In this document: piece after piece, positions 1-7,109 of the stretch
Layout of the letters: each line of letters begins with the position of its first letter
Position numbering within the stretch: the stretch's first letter is position 1
Assembly (NCBI GenBank): GCA_023460875.1
Contig: JAEWOQ010000313.1
Location: 1 to 24,564, forward strand
DNA: 24,564 nt
Source of the DNA: Pseudomonadota bacterium
GTDB taxonomy: Bacteria > Myxococcota_A > Polyangia > Polyangiales > Polyangiaceae
Direction: 5' to 3'
Made by a program: the position numbers and the translations under genes
The notes under the pieces: generated by a model
What the model saw: the letters and a program-made list of their open reading frames with translations, nothing else
What the model was told of the DNA's origin: nothing
The model's database searches: none

Positions 1-1008
1 GAAGAGCCCCGCGCGGCTCGCCCACTCCATGACGCTCGGGGAGCGAGGTGGGGGCGGCACGGGCGGGCTGGCGGTGTTGCCGTCGGCGGCCTTCTTGGCG
101 TCCCAGGTGGTGTGGCTGGGGAGCGAGCGCTGGAGCCTCTTGAGCTCCTCGAGCAAATGATGACCGTCCCGGTAGCGTTTGCGCTGATCTTTCTCGAGCA
201 AGCGCATCACGAGCTTCTCCGCCTCCGGGTGGCAGTCTCGGCGGACGGAGGAAGGCAGAGGGGCCCGTCCGGTGCGCTGCATCTCGAGCAGCGTGTCACG
301 GTCGCTGGCGCGGAAGGGCAGCTGCCCCGTCATCATCTCGAAGAACAGCACGCCGAGGGCATACAGGTCTGATTGCGGCCCGGCTTGCTCGCCGCGCGCC
401 TGCTCTGGTGACATGTACTCCGGCGTCCCGAAGACCGCGCCCTTCGGGGCGAGCCGTGGATCGTGAGCCAGGGCCGCGAGCCCGAAGTCGAGGATCTTCA
501 CGAAATCCTGGCGGCCGCCGCGGGCGGTGAGCAGGATGTTATCGCTCTTGAGGTCCCGATGAACGACCCCGAGGTCGTGAGCGCGGCAGAGGGCGGCGCC
601 CATCTGTTCGATGATGTCGACCGCGCGCTGTAGGGGCATCGGCCCGCGGGCGAGCTCAGTCGAGAGCGGGGTGCCGATCAGGTACTCCATGACCAGATAC
701 AGCTCGCCTTCGTCGGTCTCCCCGATGTCGTGGATGTCGATGATGTGCGCGTGATCGACGCGGTTCGCGGCGCGCGCTTCCCGCAACATCCAGGCGCGCA
801 GGTGCGTCTCGCCGCGCAGATCCGGTCGGATGAGCTTCACCGCGACCACTCGATCGATCAGCACGTGTCGAGCGCGGTACACGATGCCCATGCCGCCCTC
901 GCCGATGCGAGCTTCTAGGCGGTAGCGCCCAGCGATGACTTTGCCGAGGGCCGGATCTTCGCCGCGCTTGCTGCGCGAGCTACCCCGTTGGGGCGCGAGC
1001 TCTACCAT
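1..1008 (-). CDS. Hanks-type serine/threonine protein kinase, 3' end outside the window
   Basis: Reading down the minus strand from ATG at 1008 gives 336 residues with no stop before the window edge. The kinase domain is complete: glycine loop GEGGMG (37-42), ATP-anchoring lysine K58 in VAVK, catalytic loop HRDLKSDN (150-157), DFG (174-176), GTPEYMSPEQA in the activation segment, and the conserved Arg near residue 278. A Pro-rich juxtamembrane-like stretch follows (315-323), as in PknB-type kinases where it leads to a transmembrane segment or sensor domain; that part is not visible. An in-frame stop lies about 130 bp upstream and no other ATG lies between, so the start is fairly secure although no clear ribosome binding site is seen. 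It should phosphorylate Ser/Thr on proteins in the cytoplasm. The target is unknown. Such kinases are very numerous in myxobacteria. Confidence 0.95.
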   Translation of the reverse strand, partial: MVELAPQRGSSRSKRGEDPALGKVIAGRYRLEARIGEGGMGIVYRARHVLIDRVVAVKLIRPDLRGETHLRAWMLREARAANRVDHAHIIDIHDIGETDEGELYLVMEYLIGTPLSTELARGPMPLQRAVDIIEQMGAALCRAHDLGVVHRDLKSDNILLTARGGRQDFVKILDFGLAALAHDPRLAPKGAVFGTPEYMSPEQARGEQAGPQSDLYALGVLFFEMMTGQLPFRASDRDTLLEMQRTGRAPLPSSVRRDCHPEAEKLVMRLLEKDQRKRYRDGHHLLEELKRLQRSLPSHTTWDAKKAADGNTASPPVPPPPRSPSVMEWASRAGLF

Positions 1009-1270
1009 GGTCGTTTCGCCGTTGTTCGAGTCGTCTTCGGGCTGCGACCGCGACAGGGAACTCCTGACGCCGCCTTGCTCGAGCTTGCTGGATGTGAGGA
1101 CTCACGAGGCCGACCCAGCTTGCTCATCTCCATGAATGTTAGGAGAAGGCGATGCCCCGCGGAAGCCAGGTGCTCGAGTAGGTCACGTGCCGACCTGGTG
1201 GCATGGGTGGGGGGAGCTGCGCCGTTGGAACACGTAGTCATCGCGGTGCGCGACCGCGGGGCGTCGGTGC

Positions 1271-1374
1271 GACTCCGTGGCTCCGTGACTTTGTAACTCG
1301 GCGTCGGCGACTTCGTGACTCGGCGACTTCGTGACTCGGCGACTCCGTGACTCGGCGACTCCGTGACTCGGCGA
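1271..1374. repeat. 16-bp intergenic tandem repeat
   Basis: Four units of 16 bp (CTYCGTGACTCGGCGA) run from 1311 to 1374, and degenerate copies extend left to about 1271. The third and fourth units differ from the first two only by T to C at position 3. The tract starts right at the stop codon of the minus-strand gene ending at 1376. The whole gap 1009-1375 has no convincing gene: the open frames there are low-complexity translations of the repeat (Ser/Arg/Val/Glu-rich). Confidence 0.9.
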
Positions 1375-1375
1375 C

Positions 1376-2047
1376 TCAGAAGCGCATGGCCAGCACTGGC
1401 ACGCGGAGCTCTGTCTCGCGGGGCAGGCCGTAGGTGCGTCGCAGCTCGGGTGACCAGACGTCGAGGAGCGCGACGGCGGGCACACCCAGGAACCAGCGGC
1501 CCTCGTCGACGCCGATCAGAGATGGCGGCGGGAGGCCGAGAGTCAGCGTCGAGCGCTCGGGAGCGCTCGCTCCCTGGGGCGGCGCGTCGACGGGCTGGTC
1601 CTCCGGTGCGACGTCCTGCACGTAGTCTCGTGGCGGCTCGTAGGCGCTGGCGCTCAGCGCGGCGATCGTCGCCGGGATGGCGAGGACCAGGCCGCTCGCG
1701 AGGAGGATGGTGGTCGTCTTGGGGCTGAGGTGGTCTTCGAGGAAGTAGCCGCCGAGGCCGCCCCCGACGGCGCCTACGCCAGCGCCGACCAGGTAGGCCC
1801 AAGCGGGACGCACGCCAAAGGCCGCCTCCGCGAACACGACGGCCTCCGCTCCGAGTAGGGCCCCGGCGACGATCCCCTTCCCGTCGCTCGACGCCGCGTC
1901 GGTGCCGGTCTGAGCCTGCGCGGGGAGGGGCGCGGCGAAGGCGACGGCTGCGCCGGTCAGCGCCAGCAACGTGCTGGCGCGGCGAAGGAGATAGGGGGCG
2001 CCCGGGGCGCGCGGTTCCGCTTGGGGCGAACTATTCGACGTCTCCAT
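1376..2047 (-). CDS. unrecognised exported or membrane protein, 223 aa
   Basis: I do not recognise the family. ATG at 2047 is chosen over longer starts because GGAG lies 6 nt upstream and because the residues before it look like non-coding translation. The N-terminus has a twin-Arg stretch and a hydrophobic run ending in Ala-x-Ala (around residues 44-46), which fits a signal peptide. Two Gly/Ala-rich hydrophobic segments follow (about 57-100, with a glycine-zipper-like run GAGVGAVGGGLGG) and a third around 111-131. The C-terminal third is hydrophilic then beta-like, ending in an aromatic Phe, which is common in outer-membrane-associated proteins but not decisive. It reads towards the kinase gene but is separated from it by 367 bp of repeat-containing DNA, so the two are probably not co-transcribed. 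Confidence 0.7.
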   Translation of the reverse strand: METSNSSPQAEPRAPGAPYLLRRASTLLALTGAAVAFAAPLPAQAQTGTDAASSDGKGIVAGALLGAEAVVFAEAAFGVRPAWAYLVGAGVGAVGGGLGGYFLEDHLSPKTTTILLASGLVLAIPATIAALSASAYEPPRDYVQDVAPEDQPVDAPPQGASAPERSTLTLGLPPPSLIGVDEGRWFLGVPAVALLDVWSPELRRTYGLPRETELRVPVLAMRF

Positions 2048-2270
2048 CCATTGCTCCAGTCCCGCGGGGACACCCCCCCGACGGGGTGAGCATACCAAGG
2101 GCACTCGCACGGAGGAACCGCAGCGTTTTCCGTGGACCCGCTGGCCCCGGTCCTGCATTGCTCACGATAGGCCACGGTGGTAAAGGACGCGGCACACCGC
2201 CCGGCGCCCCGGCGATCCCCAAGTAAGACGGGTCTCGGGTCAGGCCTGGTGACCGCTGGAGACATTCCTC

Positions 2271-2513
2271 ATGGCTGTTGGCCCCTGGCAGATCGTCATC
2301 ATCGCGCTCGTCATCCTGCTCCTGTTCGGGGCCAGTCGGTTGGGCGACATCGGTAAGGGCCTGGGTGAGGGCATCCGCAACTTCAAGAAGGGCATCACCG
2401 AGGATCCCGACGAGACGGACGACGCCGACGAGGACGAAGAGGAGCCGAAGCAGCTCGCGGGCAAGTCCCTGTCGGACAAGCAGGCTGCTCGGAAGAAGCA
2501 GCATAAGGCCTGA
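2271..2513 (+). CDS. tatA: Sec-independent protein translocase subunit TatA
   Basis: The 80-residue product has the TatA/E layout: a short N-terminal transmembrane helix (about 5-21), the FGASRLGDIGKGLGEGIRNFKKG hinge and amphipathic helix (shown here as its key part FG..RL..IG.GLG..IR.FKKG), then a highly acidic and finally basic tail. TatA oligomerises in the inner membrane to pass folded, twin-arginine proteins. GGAG lies 9 nt before the ATG. The acidic run (about residues 43-63, mostly Asp/Glu) is typical of the family. The next gene begins 9 bp after the stop, so it is probably co-transcribed with the heme O synthase gene. No tatB or tatC is present next to it, so they must be elsewhere. 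TatB is less likely because of the short length and the FG hinge. Confidence 0.93.
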   Translation: MAVGPWQIVIIALVILLLFGASRLGDIGKGLGEGIRNFKKGITEDPDETDDADEDEEEPKQLAGKSLSDKQAARKKQHKA

Positions 2514-2522
2514 TCGGGCAGC

Positions 2523-3416
2523 ATGCAGACCCCTGCGGATCTACTGGACAGGCCCCGGGACGTCCTACGTACCCTGCGGGCCTTGCTCGAGCTCAGCAAG
2601 CCGGGAGTGACGCGCCTCGTGCTGGTCACGACGGCCTGCGGTGGGTTCGCCGCGCCTGGACCGCTGGACGGCCTGACCCTCGCCTTGGCCGTCCTCGGGA
2701 CAGGCCTCGTGGTCGCAGGCGCCAACGCCCTGAACATGCTCCTCGAGATCGACTCGGACGCGTTCATGACGCGGACCCGGACGCGCCCGCTGCCCACGGG
2801 GCGGCTCAGCCCCGACGAGGCCCTCGTCTTCGGCGTCGGGGTCTCCATCGCGGGGCTCGCCCTCCTCGCGCACTTCACGACGCTGACCGCGGTGGCTTTG
2901 TCCGCCTTCGCGCTGCTCAGCTACGTCCTCGTCTACACCCCGCTGAAGCGCGTCACGCCAGTATCGCTCTACGTCGGGGCGGTCCCTGGTGCGCTGCCCC
3001 CCGCCATCGGGTATGCGGCGATGGCCGGCACGCTCGACCGCAGGGCGCTGGCGCTCTTCGCGATCCTCTTCGTCTGGCAGCTCCCGCACTTCCTCGCCAT
3101 CTCCGTCTTCCGACGGGACGAGTACGCGCGCGCAGGGCTCAAAGTCTTGGCGGCGGAGCGGGGGCTCGTCCTCGCCAAGCGGCACATCGCGGTCTTGGCG
3201 ATCGCGCTCTGGGTCACGACCTTGTTGCCCTACTGGGGTGGCCTGGTCGGCGTCGTCTACGGTGGGCTCGCGGGTGTGTCCGGCGCCTTGTTCGTCGCCT
3301 GGGCCCTGCGCGGTCTGCGAGCCGACGCGGATCACGCCTGGGCGCGGTCGTTGTTCCTCGCCTCGATGCCGCACCTCGTGTTGGTGATGGCCGCGCTGGT
3401 GATCGGGCGCGCCTGA
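2523..3416 (+). CDS. ctaB: heme O synthase (protoheme IX farnesyltransferase)
   Basis: The 297-residue polytopic protein belongs to the UbiA prenyltransferase superfamily. It joins a farnesyl group to heme b to make heme O for heme-copper oxidases, in the inner membrane. The family signature N-x3-(D/E)-x-D-x-D-x2-M-x-RT-x2-RP is read at residues 71-89 (N71, E75, D77, D79, M82, RT, RP); the first acidic position is Glu instead of the usual Asp. Further family features are KRVTPVSLYVGAVPGALPP (first part of a conserved loop), and WQLPHFLAISVFRRDEY in the second acidic region. About eight to nine hydrophobic segments are visible and the length is typical. It follows tatA by 9 bp. No cytochrome oxidase gene is seen in the window, which is unusual for this gene, so its oxidase operon must lie elsewhere. 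Confidence 0.93.
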   Translation: MQTPADLLDRPRDVLRTLRALLELSKPGVTRLVLVTTACGGFAAPGPLDGLTLALAVLGTGLVVAGANALNMLLEIDSDAFMTRTRTRPLPTGRLSPDEALVFGVGVSIAGLALLAHFTTLTAVALSAFALLSYVLVYTPLKRVTPVSLYVGAVPGALPPAIGYAAMAGTLDRRALALFAILFVWQLPHFLAISVFRRDEYARAGLKVLAAERGLVLAKRHIAVLAIALWVTTLLPYWGGLVGVVYGGLAGVSGALFVAWALRGLRADADHAWARSLFLASMPHLVLVMAALVIGRA

Positions 3417-3430
3417 GCAGGATCCCGCGG

Positions 3431-3456
3431 GAGCGTCGCGGCGGAGCGTCGCGGCG
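3431..3456. repeat. 13-bp tandem repeat, two copies
   Basis: GAGCGTCGCGGCG is repeated exactly at 3431-3443 and 3444-3456, 14 bp after the stop codon of the heme O synthase gene, in a convergent gap. Confidence 0.85.
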
Positions 3457-3480
3457 GCCCGGGCTCGACGACGGCGCGGG

Positions 3481-3532
3481 CGGGCTGGGCTTGCTGGCTA
3501 CGCGAGCGGGCTGGGCTTGCTGGCTACGCGAG
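3481..3532. repeat. 26-bp perfect tandem duplication
   Basis: A 26-bp unit beginning CGGGCTGGGCTTGC is repeated exactly at 3481-3506 and 3507-3532. It lies in the convergent gap between the heme O synthase gene and the phosphatase gene. Exact identity suggests a recent duplication. Confidence 0.92.
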
Positions 3533-3576
3533 CGAATCGCTTCGGCGCAGGCTAGGGGCGCCGGCGCAGGGTAGGG

Positions 3577-6063
3577 CTAAGCTCCGCCGGGCGCCTGGTA
3601 CCGCAGCGCCAGGAGGGTCACGTCATCGTCGAGGGTCGTGGCCCAGTCGCGCACCTGGCGCAGCACCGCGCCGCAGATCTCGGCCACGGGCGCGGCGCGG
3701 ACCGTCTGCAGCGCTGCGCACAGGCGCTCGATGCCGAACTGGGCGCCGTGGGCGTCGCGGGCCTCGACGATCCCATCGGTGAACAGGACCAGCAGGTCAC
3801 CGTCCTCCAAGTGGAAGTGGGCGTCGTGGGTCACGGTCCGGACGTCCTGCATGGCGCCGACCCACACGCCATTGGTGGAGATGCACTCCACCTGGCCCGT
3901 CCTCGCGCGGACGACGAGGAGCTCCTCGTGAGCGCCAGCGAAGGCGACGCGACCATCGCGTTGGTAGAGGAGGACGACGAGGGTCGCGTGGTCGTCGCGC
4001 CCGAGCCGATCGCGGAGGTTGTGGAAGAGGGCGCGGTTGACGTCCGTGACCACCTCGGCGGGGCTGCGACAGCTCTCTCGACGGAGCAGGGCGGCCATCA
4101 TGCTCTGGAGCATCAGCATGATCAGGCCCGCGGCGAGGCCGTGGCCGCTGACGTCCCCCACGGCGATCCAGGCGCCCCCGTCCGCCTCCACGACGTCGTA
4201 GTAATCGCCGCCGGCCTCCGCCGCGGGGACCATCCTCGCGGCGACGTCGAGGCCGTCGACGTCGATCGTCTTGGGGACGATCGACGTCTGGATCGCGGCG
4301 GCCATGCGCGTCTCCTTGGCGGCGCTCTCCTTCTCGACGCGCTCTCGCGCGGCGATCTGCTCCACGACTTGGCGATGCATCGAGGCGGTGGTCAGGGCGG
4401 AGCCGATCTGGTGCCGGAGGGTCTCGTAGATGGTCTCGTTCGCGCCCGCGGCCATCATCAAGACGCCCAGGAGGCGCGCCTCGAAGGTCAACGGCATCAC
4501 GTACAGGCTGAAGCGGCGCTCCCCGAAGAGGTCGGCGGGGCGGAGCTCGGCGGCGTCGAAGGGCGCTCCGTCGACGGGGAGCGCCTCTCCGTCTCGCAAG
4601 ACGACGAAGGGCCGCAGGAGGCGTTGGGTGTCCGAGCAGAGGAAGACGGCCGCGTGCGGGATCCCGATCTCGGGCAAAGCGCCGGTGATGGCTCGCTCGA
4701 GCAAGGGCAGGCTGAGGGCGGTCGCGAACCTCTCCCCGGAGTGCGCGAGGCGCACCGCGGACAGCTCGACGTCGAGGCGACGCTTGCCCTGCGCCCTCAC
4801 GGAAGCATCACCGATCCGCATCCGCGCGGCGTGCCAGAGCCGCTCTTGCGCGGCCTTACGGGCTGGGTCCTCGGAGCGGGCGCGGTTGCCCTCTCGGCGC
4901 AGGAGCGTGATCGCTCGCTGGAACTCGTCGATCGCGATCCCCTCCCGCGCCGCCTCCTCGAGCACGTCGTCGAGCTCCCTCAGGAACGCGCCGGGATCGC
5001 CCCGGAGCTCGCGGGCCAGCGCCCCGAGGAGCCGCTCGGGCCAGTCGCCGGCGGTGTCGGACGACAAGGTGACGGTCTCGCGTAGCCTGGCGACGAGCTC
5101 CGCCTCCCGCTCCGCCTCCCGCTCCGCCTCCCGCTCCGCAGGGCGCGGCAGGGCACCTACCTCTGCCGGCCTCGGGGGGATCCAGGTGTTGACGAGCTGA
5201 TAGCCGCAGCCGCAGGACTCCCGGCGCACGAACTCGACGGGCACGACCGTCGAGCCGACGGTCGGCCTCCCGTCGATCGCGTCGAGGACGCACTCGACGG
5301 CGGCGGCGGCCAAGCGCCGCAGGGGCTGTCGGACGGTGGTCAGGGAGGGGCTCGCGAAGCGCGCCACCGTGACGTCGTCGAAGCCGGACACCACGACCTC
5401 GCCGGGCACGGAGGTGCCCTGCTGCTGGAGCACCTGCATGGCGCCGAGGGCCATGTTGTCGTTGGCGCCCACGACAGCGTCGAAGGGCGCGCCTCGAGCG
5501 AGGAGCTGCCGCATGGCCTGGGCGCCGCCGGGCGTCGTGAAGTCGCCATGGACGAGCAGGGCGGGATCGAGGTGCAGGCCGTGGAGCTCCAGCTTCCGTC
5601 GCGCCGCCTCGAGGCGCAGCCGAGCCTCGTCGTTGCTCGCCGGGCCGGCGATGAACGCGAACCTGCGTCGCCGGTGATCGACGATGAGGTGCTCCACGGC
5701 GAGGGCCATGCCGGCGGCGTTGTCCACGATGATGCTGGGGATCCCAGGCAGCGCGATGCCGATACTGCAGAGCGGCAGGGACGCGTAGGCCTGCAAGAAC
5801 CGGAGGGTGCCCTCTACGCCAGCGCGGTGTCCGAAGGTTCCGGACAGGGCGATGATCCCGTGACAGCTGCGGGGCGTGACGAGCTCGTAGATCGTGTTGG
5901 CGAGGGACTCGCTCCCGAGCGTCGCGATCTGCTGTCCGGTGACGAAGAGGAGGTTGGTGTCGCGCTCCGCAGCGGCGCGCTCGATCGCCGATCGGACGTC
6001 CGTCTGGTACTCCCCGCCGAGGGTGTCCGCCAGGACCGCGATCGTTCGGCGTGGTCTCGTCAT
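3577..6063 (-). CDS. periplasmic-binding-protein-like / GAF-like / SpoIIE-type protein phosphatase
   Basis: The 828-residue protein has three parts. Residues 1-285 resemble the effector domain of LacI/GalR regulators (type I periplasmic binding fold), ending in VVVSGFDDV...PSLTTVRQP and RRESCGC, but no helix-turn-helix precedes it. A charged linker (about 309-322) is an Ala-Glu-Arg-Glu repeat, followed by helices and a GAF-like region (about 450-560). Residues 590-825 are a PP2C/SpoIIE phosphatase with the metal ligands expected: GGDYYD (D620), GDVSGHG (D637), FTDG (D763) and DDDVT (812-816). No signal peptide or membrane segment is seen, so it is cytoplasmic. It is the last gene of an operon with an anti-sigma-like ATPase and a STAS-like protein, the natural substrates of such phosphatases (RsbU/RsbP type). 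Inference: a small ligand, possibly a sugar, controls dephosphorylation of the STAS protein. The domain order is clear; the ligand is unknown. Confidence 0.9.
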   Translation of the reverse strand: MTRPRRTIAVLADTLGGEYQTDVRSAIERAAAERDTNLLFVTGQQIATLGSESLANTIYELVTPRSCHGIIALSGTFGHRAGVEGTLRFLQAYASLPLCSIGIALPGIPSIIVDNAAGMALAVEHLIVDHRRRRFAFIAGPASNDEARLRLEAARRKLELHGLHLDPALLVHGDFTTPGGAQAMRQLLARGAPFDAVVGANDNMALGAMQVLQQQGTSVPGEVVVSGFDDVTVARFASPSLTTVRQPLRRLAAAAVECVLDAIDGRPTVGSTVVPVEFVRRESCGCGYQLVNTWIPPRPAEVGALPRPAEREAEREAEREAELVARLRETVTLSSDTAGDWPERLLGALARELRGDPGAFLRELDDVLEEAAREGIAIDEFQRAITLLRREGNRARSEDPARKAAQERLWHAARMRIGDASVRAQGKRRLDVELSAVRLAHSGERFATALSLPLLERAITGALPEIGIPHAAVFLCSDTQRLLRPFVVLRDGEALPVDGAPFDAAELRPADLFGERRFSLYVMPLTFEARLLGVLMMAAGANETIYETLRHQIGSALTTASMHRQVVEQIAARERVEKESAAKETRMAAAIQTSIVPKTIDVDGLDVAARMVPAAEAGGDYYDVVEADGGAWIAVGDVSGHGLAAGLIMLMLQSMMAALLRRESCRSPAEVVTDVNRALFHNLRDRLGRDDHATLVVLLYQRDGRVAFAGAHEELLVVRARTGQVECISTNGVWVGAMQDVRTVTHDAHFHLEDGDLLVLFTDGIVEARDAHGAQFGIERLCAALQTVRAAPVAEICGAVLRQVRDWATTLDDDVTLLALRYQAPGGA
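5098..5139. repeat. 12-bp in-frame coding repeat
   Basis: Three exact 12-bp units (CTCCGCCTCCCG) at 5098-5109, 5110-5121 and 5122-5133, plus half a unit. On the coding (minus) strand they encode repeated Ala-Glu-Arg-Glu in the linker after the ligand-binding-like domain. Copy-number change would keep the frame and alter linker length. Confidence 0.9.
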
Positions 6064-6073
6064 CGGGCGGGGA

Positions 6074-6448
6074 TCAGAGGATCCTGATGGAGACCGTCGA
6101 GGGGGACATCCTCCGGAGCGGAGCCAGGGCGCGCTCTTGCCACGTCAGCTTGCCGTCCGTGATGAACTCGAGGAGCGGCGTGTGATCGGCCTCACGCAGG
6201 AAGAACACCAGGTTGACGAACGCCTTCAGGCAGCTCGAGTTGATGAAGAGCAGCGCGCGCATGTCCGCTTCGACGCGCGGCGGGCGGAGGCGCTCGACGT
6301 CACCTCGCAGCTCCGTCAGGAAGCTCTGAAGCGGCTCGACGGCGATCAGATCCGCGGTCCCCTTGAGGGCGAAGCAGACGTCTGCCCCCTCGAGCTTCGG
6401 CACGAAGGTGAAGGTGGGGGCGACGACCTCTTGGACGGCGAGGGTCAT
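6074..6448 (-). CDS. STAS-like anti-anti-sigma factor
   Basis: The 124-residue protein looks like a single STAS-type domain, although divergent. The stretch ADMRALLFINSSCLKAFVNL (about 61-80) matches the family pattern of a beta strand, the phosphorylatable D/N-S-S loop and the following helix; here the loop reads INSSCLK, with Asn for Asp and Cys for Gly. In the family, the unphosphorylated form binds the anti-sigma ATPase. Its start codon overlaps the stop of the upstream ATPase gene by 4 bp (ATGA), and the phosphatase gene starts 10 bp after its stop, so the three are translationally coupled. This context is as strong an argument as the sequence. It could also be a SiaC-like partner, which acts on a target other than a sigma factor. 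Confidence 0.75.
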   Translation of the reverse strand: MTLAVQEVVAPTFTFVPKLEGADVCFALKGTADLIAVEPLQSFLTELRGDVERLRPPRVEADMRALLFINSSCLKAFVNLVFFLREADHTPLLEFITDGKLTWQERALAPLRRMSPSTVSIRIL

Positions 6449-6918
6449 GTCGTGTCCCCCCCTGAGCTCGCCTCCGCTGTGATGGTGAGCTCGTTGCCGT
6501 CGATCGCGTAGTCGAGGCGCAGCCTCCCTTCCGCTCGGATGCGGGCGAGGCCGAGCCCCGAGGTGCCCTCGATGCCTGCTCCCGCCAGGATCAGGCCGTC
6601 GTAGAGGGCCTCGGGATCCGGGGTCGTCTTCAGGGCCTCGACGTGCCGTCGGACGTCCGCGAGCTTCTCTGGCGACGCGGTGTTCGTCGCCCGCAGCCGC
6701 ATCAGGTACCCGCCGCCCTCATGACGGAACTGCACGCCGAGGCTCACCACGGGCCCGTCGCCGTACTTGACGACGTTCTCTGCGAGCTCTTGTGCGGCCA
6801 TGTGGTAGCGCATCGTCACGTTCGGGTCCGAGAAGACCAGGTTGCAGAAGTCGGCGACGAGCTTGGAGATCGCGGGGACCAGCTGCTCCGAAGGGAAGAA
6901 GCTGAGCTCGAGGGTCAT
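6445..6918 (-). CDS. anti-sigma-like histidine-kinase-type ATPase (RsbW/SiaB-like)
   Basis: The protein (157 residues from ATG at 6918; 168 from GTG at 6951) carries the GHKL ATPase motifs expected of anti-sigma Ser kinases: an N-box AAQELAENVVKYG (about residues 47-59 of the shorter form) with the Mg-binding Asn, and a G-box-like GTSGLGLARI near residue 128. Proteins of this kind bind a partner and phosphorylate the STAS protein on Ser. It is the first gene of the operon and overlaps the STAS gene by 4 bp. I choose ATG 6918 because the promoter at 6961-6989 puts the transcription start near 6954, which would leave GTG 6951 almost leaderless; neither start has a clear ribosome binding site, so the choice is open. 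No sigma factor gene is adjacent, so the final target is not shown by this window. Confidence 0.8.
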   Translation of the reverse strand: MTLELSFFPSEQLVPAISKLVADFCNLVFSDPNVTMRYHMAAQELAENVVKYGDGPVVSLGVQFRHEGGGYLMRLRATNTASPEKLADVRRHVEALKTTPDPEALYDGLILAGAGIEGTSGLGLARIRAEGRLRLDYAIDGNELTITAEASSGGDTT

Positions 6919-6960
6919 GGAGGGCGCGCTGTCCGCGCTGACGGGAGGCACCGATCTTTT

Positions 6961-6989
6961 ATTCTATCGAAAGCACGTAGCCGCGACAA
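6961..6989 (-). promoter_or_regulatory. sigma70-type promoter of the partner-switch operon
   Basis: On the minus strand TTGTCG (6989-6984) and TAGAAT (6966-6961) are separated by exactly 17 bp and match 4/6 and 5/6 of the consensus. The short palindrome ACAATTGT (6986-6993) overlaps the -35 element and could be an operator half. The location just before the first gene of the operon supports it. Confidence 0.6.
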
Positions 6990-6993
6990 TTGT

Positions 6994-7055
6994 GGTTGTG
7001 CGGTGCTGCGCGGAGATAGGGGCGTGATGGTGGGTGGTTGTGAGGTGAGGTTGTG
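6994..7055 (-). promoter_or_regulatory. three CACAACC motifs upstream of the operon promoter
   Basis: GGTTGTG on the plus strand (CACAACC on the transcribed side) occurs at 6994-7000, 7036-7042 and 7049-7055, all within about 100 bp upstream of the predicted transcription start. The tract is strongly G/T-rich on one strand. They may be activator sites; chance in a skewed tract is possible. Confidence 0.3.
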
Positions 7056-7109
7056 GGGGCGTCGGCGTCGTGACGTCGGACCTCTGGGTGGGGCCTCTAG
7101 GTTGGTCGG

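Noticed and set aside
1271..1376. Tandem repeat as CRISPR array
   Set aside because: Units follow each other without spacers and no cas gene is near. The same holds for the other tandem repeats.
3748..5085. Long plus-strand open frame of 445 codons opposite the phosphatase gene
   Set aside because: It is the antisense of a gene with clear domains, is dominated by Gly/Asp/Val/Glu/Arg as expected from complementary high-GC codons, and has no motif.
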